DNA from: Brachynemurus nebulosus
Lineage: Eukaryota > Arthropoda > Insecta > Neuroptera > Myrmeleontidae
DNA length: 64,000 bases
Assembly (NCBI GenBank): GCA_035578155.1
Contig: JAPWDM010000005.1
Coordinates: forward strand, 30,558,108-30,622,107
Direction of reading: 5' to 3'
Below are positions 12,996 through 23,603 of this stretch, piece after piece. The position numbers were made by a program, and so were the translations under genes. The notes beneath the pieces were generated by a model that did not search any database, had not been told where the DNA came from, and worked only from the letters and a program-made list of their open reading frames with translations. Each line of letters begins with the position of its first letter. Within the stretch, counting starts at the first letter, position 1.

Positions 12996-13382
12996 CAATC
13001 CACTCTCGTTAATTCAAACCTGCGATAATTCGAACCTCTCTATAATTCAAAGTTATCACGAGTTCCCTACGAAATCTCTTTATATTTCGAACTAAATCAA
13101 TACATTTTTATGCACTTGGTAATTCGAACGAAAAAATCATTGCTACGTAACAAAAGGACGCGTTAATTCAAACTCATCGGCGTCAAACACTCGACAATTC
13201 AAAGTTGCAGAGAGAAAGAGACAGAAAGATGGTAAGTATATTTTGATTGATTTTGAATACAGTGTACATTTTGATGTATTTTGATTGAATTTGAACGATT
13301 TAAACCATTTGATATTTCAAACACTCGATAATTCGTAATATTTTAAGAGTCCCTCGAGTTTCGAATTAACGAGAGTCGACTG
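12996..13382. mobile_element. TA-flanked Tc1/mariner-type (pogo-like) MITE, 387 bp
   Basis: The right terminus reads inward as CAGTCGACTCTCGTTAAT and the left as CAATCCACTCTCGTTAAT. TA lies immediately outside both ends (12994-12995, 13383-13384). TA duplication with a CAGT-type TIR fits the Tc1/mariner superfamily, and the wording of the TIR resembles pogo-like elements (inference). Degenerate ATAATTCGAAC-type TIR fragments recur inside. No transposase frame remains. Confidence 0.75.
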
Positions 13383-13671
13383 TATCTTTATTGATTCAAA
13401 TATTCAAAGTAGATAGTTTGACCAGACCCTTCAAAATATCGGGCCGTAGCTATTTTTTTAATTTGTCAAGGCGATGATCCGATTCTGGATCTAATAATAA
13501 TATTACAGATAATGATGGAAACAATTTTGGGCTACAAGAATTATATTTAAAATTAAAGAACTGCATTTAAATATTTCTCTGATGCTTAAAAAAGTTTCGA
13601 TATTTGTCTGAATTAGATGGTCGGTCAAATGGTCGGAAAACGACATTTCATATTACACAACTTAATGCTTT

Positions 13672-13897
13672 GTTCCGATATGAGTAATGAGTTCTATGAG
13701 TTTGCCACGTGAAGTGTAGCTAATTATTATATCTGTTTTTAGTATTTAATAATAAGTATAATCTTAAAGATCTGTATCTTTAAATATCTATGTATAATGT
13801 CAATATCTGTATGAATTTCTCTAAATTATTGTATTACATCTCTATGTTAGCACATATAGCCATAGTAGCTGCGCCGTGTACTTCAATAAAAAAAAAA
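13672..13897 (+). mobile_element. Retroposed insert with poly-A tail and 13-bp target duplication
   Basis: AACTTAATGCTTT occurs exactly at 13659-13671 and 13898-13910, flanking a 226-bp insert that ends ACTTCAATAA plus an A run. A 3' A tail and a perfect target duplication of this length are signatures of target-primed reverse transcription (established knowledge). The sequence before the tail (AGCTGCGCCGTGTACTTCAA) has no recognisable frame. It could be a 5'-truncated LINE 3' end, a SINE or a retroposed transcript. Confidence 0.8.
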
Positions 13898-14721
13898 AAC
13901 TTAATGCTTTTCCAATTAATGACGGAAACGATTCCAGGCTACAGGAAATCGATTTAGTATTAAATAATTGCTTTTAAAAATTGCTATTTGTCTAAATTAC
14001 ATGGTCGGCCATGTGGTGGGACAGCGACATTTCATATTACACGACCTAATGGTATTCTAATTAACGGGGGAAATGATTCCAGACTAAAAGAAATCTACTC
14101 AGGGATAAAGAATTTATTATTTTTAAACATTTGACATAAAGTGTCTTTAAGCATAAAGTATCGACAGAGCGGGTTAATCCACTTCGGGGCCCTAGACATT
14201 TTTTTCTTGCTTTTTTTCATTTTTCCAAAATTTTTGGGTAGGCCCAGACTTACCCGCTAAAATTGCCACTACCTGGGTTAATGATAAGGGTCGTTTCGGT
14301 TTTCAGATTCTTTTCTTCGGTTCCAAAAAAATACTCTGAATAACGGTGGTACATTACTGCTTTGACCTATACGTGGCAAGTAAAATTTGGGCACAAAATT
14401 TTGTAACACACGATACAATTAAAGAAAAAATTACTCATTAACGATATACATATTAGATACCTATTCGTTTTTATATTCTTTATAATTAATAATCAAACAG
14501 TGCAACATTTTAAATGAGTATACTTACAAAACTTCATGTACACATTAATATAATAATGTACATGGCGATCATAAATAAATTTATTCAATAATTTAATTAT
14601 ATATTGCTCTATACAATTATCACACCTTTATTATGTTAATTCGTATGAACAGTGTTTTAGTTTCTCTGTTCAGTGTTCACTTCAATTATATTTATCTATA
14701 GGTACATAAATATGTACATAT

Positions 14722-15124
14722 TACACTAGTGATCTGATTGAGAGACAGAAAAATGCGTATGTATTGGTCACCCGGATATAAAAAAAAAACATTAAATTTT
14801 TTTATATAAACAAGTTATTATATATGTATACAGGATGGAATTTTAATAACTCTTATACCTTTTGGTGAATTTCAACAAAACTTTACGATGACTTAGAACG
14901 AAATTTGTTGGAAACAACATAGCTATGTTGTTTCCAAGAAATTGTGTTCTAAATTATCGTAAAATTTTATCAAAATTCACCAAAAGGTAAACGAGTTATT
15001 AAAATTCCACCCTGTATACATATATAATGACGTTTACATATAAAAGAAAATTAATGTTTTTTCTTTATATCCGTGTGACCAATACATACGCATTTTTCTT
15101 TTTCTCAATCGGATCACTAGTGTA
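14722..15124. repeat. 403-bp near-perfect palindrome (foldback)
   Basis: The arms meet at AACAACATAGCTATGTTGTT around 14923 and run outward to TACACTAGTGATC (left) and GATCACTAGTGTA (right), about 200 bases each with scattered mismatches. A transcript would fold into one long hairpin. The 62-aa ORF at 15034-15222 (-) lies partly in the right arm and is incidental. Confidence 0.9.
14831..15014. mobile_element. Possible inner TA-flanked palindromic MITE
   Basis: Inside the larger palindrome, CAGGATGGAATTTTAATAAC and the inverse of GTTATTAAAATTCCACCCTG are both bordered by TA. This would fit a Tc1/mariner-type palindromic MITE sitting at the centre of an outer foldback, but the outer arms are also symmetric, so it may simply be the core of one element. 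Confidence 0.45.
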
Positions 15125-16887
15125 GATAATATATACAGAGGGTTCAAGGTCAAAAGAAGCACTAATATTATATTCATGGATAAATTTTTTAAACTATTTG
15201 TCTCATTCATCTTTGAACACATTGTATAATATACTTATGTGCATCTGATGTATAACATACATACCTCTGACTTGCTTGCAGTTAACTTACTCCGGTTTTT
15301 ATTTTTTTTCATGATCTAAAATTATTTTATTTTTACAGTGCCTACCTATGTAAGTTGCGTGTTCACAGCCAAGACATTTGATTTCCTTTTTATAAAATTA
15401 ATACATTTATAACTGTTTCTATTCTAAATATAAAATAAATTAATAGGGGGCGACTGGGACACAAGATTTCTTTAATATTTTAATAAAAATATAAAAATTT
15501 AAATCTGTGATGTCATCAAGTAAATTCGACCATTTAAAATTTGTAAGAAGAATTTATAAGTCTATACTGTTAGTTACAAGTTTTGGCGAGAAATTTTTTC
15601 AAAAAATTATAACCGCAAGCCTGGCTAAAACTCAATTTTTTTAATTTTTTCCATTTTTTCCATTAAGAAATGAAAAATTTGCCCAGCAGTTGTTAAAATT
15701 CTATTATTGTTAACGCATTAAAAGTTCGTCGTTATGAATATCCACGTTGATAACGTCATTAAATATTGTACCTATCTTTTAATCATAATTGGGCATTTGC
15801 TAACATTATTGGATAATTCACCTTGAAATTACTGACTTCGAATCTTTCTTGACGAGGCCTCAGTTTTGAGATGCTCCCATCGAGCCCAGTAATGCTTAAC
15901 TTCTGATTATTCTGAATCCCTTCTCTACAATGTTTATTTATGTTTTTTGTTTTTTTCTGCTGGATATTTTCTATTTTTCTCTAAAATTTTTACATTTCTA
16001 AGCGTAGATCTAAAAAAAAACTCCAAAGAAAATGAGAACTCAAACGTAGTGATTGAACAGTGGAACTCGGAGTTACACTAATTTAATTTTTACCGCCCCA
16101 TCTATTTTTATAACTTTGCACTATAATTACATGAGCTTATGACGTCAGTCCAAGGTTACTAGTACCAGAAGTCTGCTGTACTTCTTCCTCTTTTGCCGTG
16201 TCATTCAATTATTTATCCTTAATAGTTTTCTATCCATAATTTAGTAAAAAATTATTAATTTTTTTTTCTAATAAAATCTAATCTACACTTTTTTGTTCCA
16301 CTTTCAAATACTGCAAGGTTTCCCAATTCCATCGTCAATTAAATAATATTCAAGTTACTTTTCTCACGATATTTCTCTTGTACAGCTTGTAAATTACACC
16401 GCTAGAGGCGCTCACATGATATTTATATTATCAGCTTAACTTGATTAGACGAATACATGAATGATTTTCCAATTTCTAATAGCAATTTCACCATCACATA
16501 TGTTGCAAATAACATTAAATCATTTTGACAATAGGGGATATCTGTACAAAATCGTATACTAGGGTAAAACAGTATAGTAGGTCTATTTTGGCTATTAATT
16601 AAAATTTCCGAAACGGAAGCCGTTCAACAGCGTCCACCAATGAGAGCTATTTGTCAACAAACACTTGTAGAGGTAAGCACGAACGTTTCCAAAATATTTC
16701 ATGTTAGTGTTTTTTGATAGACTTGATCTTATTTTTGTGAAAATTCAAGGGAAAATAGTTAAGTTTATGTGTACTACAAGTTAGTCTCCAATCAGTTATG
16801 TTAAAGTGTGTGTATTTACTCGTAATTTACAATATCTTTTCGGCAAAATCGATTTGCATGGGTGGCAGTGAATTATCTGTTTACACA
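15125..16887. other. Non-coding stretch
   Basis: No supportable gene. A GTGATGTCATCAAG word near 15507 suggests a decayed unit of the GATGACGTCACC repeat family. TAGGGTAAAACAGTATAG near 16560 resembles the TIR wording of the next element. Confidence 0.4.
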
Positions 16888-16889
16888 TA

Positions 16890-17461
16890 GGTCTCCGGGT
16901 CAAAACCGTACAGGGTAAAACCGGCCTATATATGATTTTGACTTGGTCATATGAATATGAACTAAACTGATTTTTTATTATTAGTTGCAAAAAAGATGGC
17001 ACCTAATCCTAATATTACTATTACTAGTAAAAAAATGGGATTGGGATAAGATGAGAAAAGCCGCTGAAGCTTTTTTGACGGAACTATGGGGTACTTCAAA
17101 ACTGCTCGAGCATGTCAGGTCAACAAAAATCAACATTATACAAGACTGAGTCAACAAATTCGAACAAAAAAATGATTTGGGTTCTTCAACGCGCAAAGGC
17201 TTAAGATGATTTAAATCGATTCTTGGGTGTTGAGTATTGTATACGGTTTTGTCCATGTATCGGGGTAAAACCGTAATAAATAATGGTTTGAATTTTTTGT
17301 GTTATTTTTGTTTAATACTGGGATTATCCGAAATATATTGATCTGATTATGTTCCTTAGGAAACTAACTAATTATAAAAGTTGGTTTCATACATTTACGT
17401 TTTAAAATGAATGATATACAACGTTAAATCCTTAGCTATACGGTTTTGACCCGGTCTCCCC
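16890..17461 (+). mobile_element. TA-flanked pogo/jerky-type element remnant, 572 bp
   Basis: The left end reads GGTCTCCGGGTCAAAACCGT. The right end reads inward GGGGAGACCGGGTCAAAACC. TA lies outside each end (16888-16889, 17462-17463). GGGTAAAACCG-type subterminal repeats occur at 16905-16922 and 17229-17276. The element contains a relic of a transposase DNA-binding domain (next entry). Confidence 0.65.
16996..17200 (+). pseudogene. Relic of a psq-type helix-turn-helix transposase N-terminus
   Basis: An ATG at 16996 opens MAPNPNITITSKK. A frame change then gives WDWDKMRKAAEAF (17036-17074), and another gives DGTMGYFKTARACQVNK (17077-17127). Read across the frame changes, the order (charged start, KMRKAxEAF helix, xGTMGYxKxA turn, CQVNK) matches the usual layout of pogo/jerky/CENP-B-like psq helix-turn-helix domains, as I know them. 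Stops and at least two frameshifts mean it is dead. The 91-aa and 68-aa minus-strand ORFs here are shadows. No catalytic (DDE) part is present within the element. Confidence 0.55.
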
Positions 17462-17994
17462 TACTTAATTCGTGAATCATCATTTGTTCAATTGACCCAA
17501 CTCTCCCTAATACACTTTTACCGTACGTATAAAAAACTATGTACAACAAAAATGAATTATGTTTGTGTAAGATTACATAGAACTTATAATGTAAAGAGAT
17601 GTTTAATTTACGAGGTCAATCACCAACAACCAACAAATGTGTTATTATTATTTGTGGATATTTATAATATATTCATATAATTTAATATGATTAATTAATT
17701 ATACATAAAAATTAACATTTCATTAATAATTTTTCTATTCTAGAACAGGGGTACATGTACATCAGTACAAAGCTGCTAAGCATGTTACATTGATACTTAA
17801 GCGAGTAGTAGTGAATATGTACTGTTTACTCTAATTTGGTATTATGTGTACAAACAAAATTAATTGTACTTGTAACGTTGTTATAAATAATTTAACAATC
17901 AATCTGTATACAATAGGAACTTTCTCATAGATACATCAAAGGGATATGATAGGCGTAGTGTTAAGCCAACAGGGGGAATTATTACTAGAAGTGA

Positions 17995-18735
17995 ATTACA
18001 GACTCTCGAAGTGGCTCTTTTAATTTTTATCAAAATTAAGCAAGTAGGACCACTAGAAAAAAGACTTCTATCATATCAATCATATTTCTAATAGAAATTT
18101 TGTCATTTTGGTAGCACAGATTAAAAATTTACACTCAAATTATCGTGCTTCAATCTATCTCCCTAATTCAAATCACTTTCATAAAGTTTGATTTGAGAAA
18201 AACGACATTTTTTAATTTGATGACGTCACCAAGTTCACTAAAATATTTCAATACTCTGAAAATGGTAAATGAAATGACAAAAAGTGATGAATTTATCGTT
18301 TTCATTCTTATAAAGATTAAGTAGGTAAGATCCTAAGAAAAAGAGATTTGTGTTAAATCAGTGATATTTTGAAAAGAAATTCACAACCAAAAGTTCACAC
18401 CCAATTTCGCCAAATTCAACCAACCGCCCTGTCTCAAGTCACTTGATCTGAAACAAAAAATTTTTTTAACTTAATTATTCATCAAATTCATTAAAATTCC
18501 TCAGTACCTTAACAACTGTTAATAAAATGGTAGAATGACAAAACTTTTTTTTCATTTCTACCAAAATTTGGTTTCTAATACCACTAAGAAAAGCTTTTGT
18601 CAGATCAGTTATATTTCTAAAAGAACTCTGGTTAATTTGATAGTAAAAGTTGGAAGTTCACACGCAAATTACCCTACTTCAATTAATCGTTGCAATTAGG
18701 CACATAAAATTCCAGGTAAATAAAGAGAAAATAAT
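17995..18735 (+). repeat. GATGACGTCACC tandem repeat family, array B
   Basis: This is the clearest array. Accaaaatt/aagaaaaaagacttct blocks start at 18023, 18301 and 18554, giving spacings of about 278 and 253 bases. Each unit has an ATATTTCTAAtAGAAATTT block, a TTCACACyCAAATT block and, in unit 1, TTTGATGACGTCACCAAG at 18218. The units are diverged, consistent with an old tandem family. Confidence 0.75.
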
Positions 18736-19697
18736 GGCAATTTTGATAATTTGATAAAATACGTAGGTATCCTAAAATAATTAGATAAAACTTGGATATG
18801 ACTTTTTGGCTTAATATGCTAGTATATAATGTGGTCCTATGGTAAGTTGCGATTAATTTAGCAAATTAATGTAGTATACGGTATACGGTAAATACCTATT
18901 TTATCCATTTTTCTATTTACAAATTTCTGTTATTTTAATTTCATATATGCTTAATAATTATTGTGAAATGGTAAATTTATTTTTAATACGGGAGCCATAA
19001 CGTGGAAATCAAAATTAAAATACAAATCTGAAAAGAAATTCCTAAGCGAATTTTCAAATTTTCATGTGATTACAATTTTATGTAAATAAATCAACAAATC
19101 CACAAATTTTTGTTCACGTAAGCTAAAAAATTTTATATTTTACTTTAGTTGAAATATAAAAGTCAAAATTCTCCTAATAATAACGACTTTATCAAAAGTA
19201 TACACCGATAATATTTAAATTATGTGGTGTTTTTTATTTGGTAGCACTATCTATTCAACCCTTATGATTCTGAATATTGTTTTTCTGTTTTCTAACGTTA
19301 TTGGTTGTTTTTTTACGAAGTGTAACTATACAAATAATAATCAGAAGCGGTTTTCCATCACTGAACTCGAAAACTTGTTTGCTTGTGTGGTTCTTGAGCG
19401 TCTATTAAAACAAAAATTACTATCCCCAGCGCTTCCGCCATGGTATTTTATTTTAAGTATCTCGATAGTAAGTGACTCTCTTTTGAGTCCCAGGACCCAG
19501 ATCCCAAATAAAGATACCCGATTCAAAATTCTTTCAGGAACCACTTACTTATCTCCCTTCTAGTTTAAATTCTATGTTTAACAGAAATTAAAAGACATCG
19601 AAATAAGATAGCATAAGTTAGGAACCAGTTTAATGCAAAAATACAAACCATGTCTTGAAGTTGGAAATGTTTGTAAAATATTTCAATTATATTGTGC
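18736..19697. other. Non-coding stretch with overlapping ORFs of unknown meaning
   Basis: A 113-aa ORF (+, 19222-19563) and a 67-aa ORF (-, 19341-19544) overlap in a slightly G+C-richer patch at 19345-19560. I do not recognise either, and both being open suggests chance or an old repeat. Confidence 0.35.
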
Positions 19698-20235
19698 ACT
19701 AGCTGTACCCGCGACATCGTTCGCGCGACGTATTGTTATAAAATCAATGAGAAGTATATAAATGTAATGTAATAATTATACAAAACTTGCATAGAACAAT
19801 AATTTTTGCATAGTGCATGCACATGTTCAAAATGGTTTTTATATTTTCCCAAGGGAAGAAGACATTTCCCCGGAATAAAAAGTAAATTAGATGTTGACCC
19901 AACTAATAAGTTATCATCACACCAAATTTCATTAAAATCCGTCCAGTAGTTTTTACGTCATGTGTGCACATGCTTAAAATGGTTTTTCCATTTTCCCGTG
20001 GCAATGAGACATTTTTCCGGAATAAAAAGTATTTTAGATGTTGACGCAGATAATAGGTTACCATCACACCAAATTTCATTAAAATCCGTCCAGCAGTTTT
20101 TGCGTGGTGCGTGAACAGACAGACAGACAGACAAAAATTTTAAAAATCGCCGTTTTGACATCTACATCGATGACTATTTACAGTACCAAAACAATTTTCA
20201 AAAAATATTCCATGTACAGAAATGGTCTCGTTACT
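19698..20235 (+). mobile_element. ACTAGCTGTACCCGCGACAT dispersed repeat, copy 1
   Basis: Begins ACTAGCTGTACCCGCGACAT, contains twice CACACCAAATTTCATTAAAA with CCGTCCAGYAGTTTTT, then a (CAGA)n tract, and ends near ACAGAAATGGTCTCGTTA. The reverse complement is present at 47085-47602. Repeats with this wording are widespread in insect genomes. I am not certain of the class (LINE tail, SINE or other). A 147-bp segment is tandemly duplicated inside (about 19810-19956 and 19957-20103). Confidence 0.75.
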
Positions 20236-20357
20236 TTTAGCGAATTTCCAGAAAGAGTTCTGGAAATTCAGCTATTACAGTAAGTGTCATGACGCGACTT
20301 GAGCCCGGCAGAAATTTGTTTTGAGGTCCCTAGAAACGGAAAATAATATTCACTAAA

Positions 20358-20453
<96 letters not shown>

Positions 20454-20797
20454 GTATGTATATATGTGTCAGCACGATAACTCTCGAACGAAATGTCCTA
20501 GGTTTACGAAATTTGGTGACAACGTTGGAAGTCCAAAAATCTTGGATGAGTTCTTCAGCCAGACACAGACGGATGCCAAGAACATGGTTTTTGTTCTTGC
20601 AAAAAATTAGTTTTTTGCCTAAATTTCCACTTATTCAAAAATTTTTGCCAAATTTTTTTACATCATTTAAAAGAGGAGAAAAAATTACATAAAAAAGGTC
20701 TTTAAACTATTATTCTATGTCAACTAATTTCCGAGAAAAACTAATTTTTATAAACGGAAATTCGCTATGTTATGCAGGATGCTGCGACAGGGGTATT
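20236..20797 (+). mobile_element. Helentron/DINE-like element with internal microsatellite, copy 1
   Basis: The 5' part has TAGCGAATTTCC followed by a hairpin (GAATTTCCAGAA / TTCTGGAAATTC). The 3' part has the inverse GGAAATTCGCTA, then GCAGGATGCTGC (small stem-loop) and GCGACAGGGGTAT. Between them lie GACTTGAGCCCG, a (TA)n tract and CTCGAACGAAATGTC. Subterminal inverted repeats, an internal microsatellite and a 3' stem-loop, with no TIRs or target duplication, match the published layout of DINE-1/Helentron non-autonomous elements (established knowledge; assignment is inference). A full second copy is at 48285-48842. Confidence 0.65.
20359..20441. repeat. (TA)n microsatellite followed by (TATG)n
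   Basis: About 40 uninterrupted TA units, then TGTATGTATG repeats to about 20465. It occupies the same position as the microsatellites in the other two Helentron-like copies. Confidence 0.95.
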
Positions 20798-21596
20798 TTA
20801 TTATATGTATAGATTATTTATTAATATTTTTATTTCATTAGCAATGGTTATACCTGTACACACACGTTTATTGTAATCGACGTCGCAGTATTTATATTAA
20901 TATTCATTATGTGTGGTCTAATTACACACTCTGAAATAATTAGACGAACGAACACAGACTGAAAAAAATTAATTTTCAAAAAGTAACATTCATTGTACGG
21001 CAGTTTACTATAATATACTGAGTGGTCACTTGGCCGGATACCTACCTACCTGAATAAAATTGAGAGGAAACTGAGTTGCGGCATATTTTTTTAAACAAAA
21101 ACAGTAATTGAATAATTTGCATATGCATAAAGAATATAAGCAATTAATTTATTTATAAAACATACCGCTGTAAAATTTACCGTCTCAAATGAACACTAGC
21201 TACCTATGTACGCACAATACCGAGCATTATTGTGAAGAGTGTTCGAGAGGGCTCATATACTTATTTTTCTACCAGTTCAAAAATGGATTTTTGGTCTTAT
21301 TAAAAACTTCGGTATTATAACAACACTGGAGAAAAAATTATTTTGTATGAATCACAGAATAATCGTTATGAAATGTAGAATAGGTACTGAAGAATTGAAA
21401 AACAACTTATAATAAAAATAATTACGGATATATTTTATCATATTTTATCTAATGTTAGAAAATGTAACCACGTTAAAATTCACGCATTAAATCGGGACTC
21501 TTCAGTGGCAAGAGATTTTTTCAGTTTTCAAATTAAATAGAAACACGGTTTATCTAAGAATTCGACAAGAGACCCAGATTAAGTCTCCCGTAGCTG
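20798..21596. other. Non-coding stretch
   Basis: No supportable gene or repeat structure recognised. Confidence 0.4.
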
Positions 21597-21733
21597 TTAT
21601 ATGTAGTGGAAAATGAATAAAATGTTGAAGTTAAATATTTCGTAAACGAGGCTTAAAAATGGAAAGTGATTAGAGGAATCTAAACTACATTTTAAAAGAT
21701 CTTTCGGGTAATATAAAATTATGGATCCATACT
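21597..21733 (-). pseudogene. Decayed coding fragment related to the one at 22063
   Basis: On the minus strand a frame open for about 45 codons reads KYGSIILYYPKDLLKCS and ends in TAA at 21597-21599. The KYGSII start and the underlying TATGGATCCATAATTTT are shared, in inverted orientation, with 22117-22170. It is interrupted upstream by stops. I do not recognise the family. Confidence 0.4.
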
Positions 21734-22062
21734 TAAATGCACGTTCAAGTGGTTCAAGTGTATATAATTTGATTTGATTTTTGAGTTCTATACGGAGCTA
21801 ATTGTATCTCTATTGAAAATATTAGGTGTAAATATTACTAGGTAAATGTTTATAAAATAAAGAGGAATAATTGAATGGTATACTTCTACATGATATTTAT
21901 AATTTTCATCTAATATGCACATATTTAAACATATATTTAAATGTAGTTACTGTAAGTAAATTTCTTCTTCATTTTTTTTCAAACTTTAATCGAAAACTAT
22001 GGTAAAGTTACGTGTCTGTACAATACTTGTTGTAATATGGCACCAGTTTCCTGGTAATGATA

Positions 22063-22273
22063 AACAATTTTCTGTCAAACACAAAAAACCCTCTTTGACT
22101 TTGACATACATGAAGATACGTGCATATTTAAATATGGATCCATAATTTTTATACTACCCGATCCTTCTAACATTATGTTGTACGATAAAGTACGTGAAAT
22201 TATTTCTGGAGTTACGAAAAATGAAAATTTTGTGCATTTTGCAACATTAGATTTAAATTTTTGAAGCATGTTT
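22063..22273 (+). pseudogene. Decayed coding fragment, unknown gene family
   Basis: A 69-codon frame without ATG, opening just after a TAA and closing in TGA at 22271-22273. It reads like real protein: a block around FDFDIHEDTCIFKYGSI, then DKVREIISGVTKNENF and FATLDLNF, with balanced acidic and basic residues rather than the Lys/Ile/Asn/Phe-only noise usual in this AT-rich DNA. A fragment with matching nucleotides (TAAC..GTACGTGAAA) lies at 23604-23700. The 75-aa ORF on the opposite strand is a shadow. Function unknown; possibly a decayed host multigene family or captured foreign gene. Confidence 0.45.
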
Positions 22274-22488
22274 TCTAACAATAAAATACACCTCGAACTC
22301 AATGCTTTAATTCATTAGGAACCATTGGGAACCCTCAACTATAAATTACTTTTTGAATTTTCGAAAATTTACTTACATCTCCGAACTTTTCAATCACGAC
22401 TTATCCGATACAATTTTAATTGACTGTTTTTAGCCAACGCTGGTATCTGTAATTTTTAAAGATTTTTTGAATCAATTGTTAAAAAATT

Positions 22489-22580
22489 ATGGAATTTGAA
22501 GTATACAGTATTTCGGAAACTGACGGTGAAAATAAGAAGTGGTACAAAGAATCTCATCTTCATTCTAACAGTCCCTCTTA
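22489..22580 (+). pseudogene. Short coding-like fragment interrupted by the TTAA element
   Basis: ATG at 22489 opens MEFEVYSISETDGENKKWYK and runs 30 codons to a TAA that includes bases of the TTAA insertion site at 22578. The composition is protein-like. The frame cannot be simply rejoined with the sequence after the element, so it was probably broken already. Confidence 0.35.
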
Positions 22581-22581
22581 A

Positions 22582-23599
22582 GGGGAGGTTTACTCGAGAG
22601 TCCTTAAAAATTATGTATTTTTCTAGAATTTTTTTCTCAAGAACGGAAATAAATATCACTTTCAAATTTTGTACACATATTTATTAAGTATTAAGCTATA
22701 CAAGAAAAATTTTTCAAGGAAAAATATAAAAAATTGTCCATTTTATAGATACTGCAGTGTGACGATCCGAAAATCCAATGCCTTGTTGGCGGACATCCTA
22801 GCGCCGGTAATAAACCACCGAAATCCAAAAACAAAAAAGATTTTTAAGATATATGAAGAGTATTGGCACCTCTACCTATAGTATCAATAAATTGCTGAAA
22901 GAAAAAAAAAATGGCGGATGTGTGAACTTTGAATTACGATTTTTGTTTTATTTTTCGCTCTTTAAAGTAAATTTAAAAATAAAAAAAATATTGAAAGTGT
23001 ATCGGACTTAGGTAGAGGTGCCGAAGAATTGAATTATCTTTAAAATAAAAAATTAAAAAACAGGATCCATCGAATAGTTTTTGAGTTATCGTGTCCGCCA
23101 ATTCCAAAAATGTAGTTTCGAGATATTATAAAATATATATAAAGAAACATTTATATTTTCAAAATTTTATATTTAATACTCATTATTGCGTGAACTACGT
23201 TTTTGAATTTTTTTTTTATAGAAATCTGGATTCGGTTAATGTGCAAGAATCTTGTATTTAAATTATTTGCAGTAAAATCACTTTGGGAACATATTCTACA
23301 CATAATTTGCTATCAATTTCGTCAAAAAAAAAAAAAAAAAATCGATTTTTTTATCAAATCTCAAGTAAACCTTCCCTTATATTACTTTCAGCAAAATCAC
23401 TTTGGGAACATATTATACACATAGCTACCAATTTCTGTAAAAAAAAAAAATCGATTTTTTTATCAAATCTCAAATAAACCTTCCCTTATATTACTTTCAG
23501 CAAAATCACTTTGGGAACATATTATACACATAAATAGCTACCAATTTCTGTAAAAAAAAAAAATCGATTTTTTTTAACGACTCTCAAGTAAACCTCCCC
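22582..23599 (+). mobile_element. TTAA-flanked TIR element (GGGGAGGTTTACT family)
   Basis: A 1018-bp element flanked by TTAA at 22578-22581 and 23600-23603. The left TIR begins GGGGAGGTTTACTCGAGAG and the right, read inward, GGGGAGGTTTACTTGAGAG. TTAA duplications occur in piggyBac and Kolobok superfamilies. The G-rich terminus fits Kolobok better than piggyBac (inference). Small ORFs inside (63-73 aa) show no domain. The right end is a triplicated array (next entry). Confidence 0.75.
23274..23599 (+). repeat. Three tandem units at the right end of the TTAA element
   Basis: Units start at 23274, 23393 and 23502 with AAAATCACTTTGGGAACATA. Each contains a poly-A/ATCGATTTTTTT block and ends CTCAAGTAAACCTTCCCTTA or, for the last, the true TIR. 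The spacings are 119 and 109 bases; the differences lie mainly in the A run. The ORFs at 23203-23477 result from this array. Confidence 0.9.
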
Positions 23600-23603
23600 T
23601 TAA

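Larger units (their letters stand above)
12826..14290. repeat. Decayed composite repeat region
   Basis: The phrase GGATTAACCCACTTTGGGGC near 12836 recurs as GGGTTAATCCACTTCGGGGC near 14169. Between them, a unit containing GACATTTCATATTACAC (13642, 14022) and a TGGAAAC..GGCTAC block (13514, 13922, 14066) repeats imperfectly. The region is interrupted by the pogo-type element at 12996 and the retroposed insert at 13672. The parent family is unknown. Confidence 0.55.

Noticed and set aside
19222..19563. 113-aa plus and 67-aa minus overlapping ORFs
   Set aside because: Both strands are open over the same bases, neither has a domain I recognise, and there are no splice or regulatory signals. Possibly an old transposon fragment, but not supportable.
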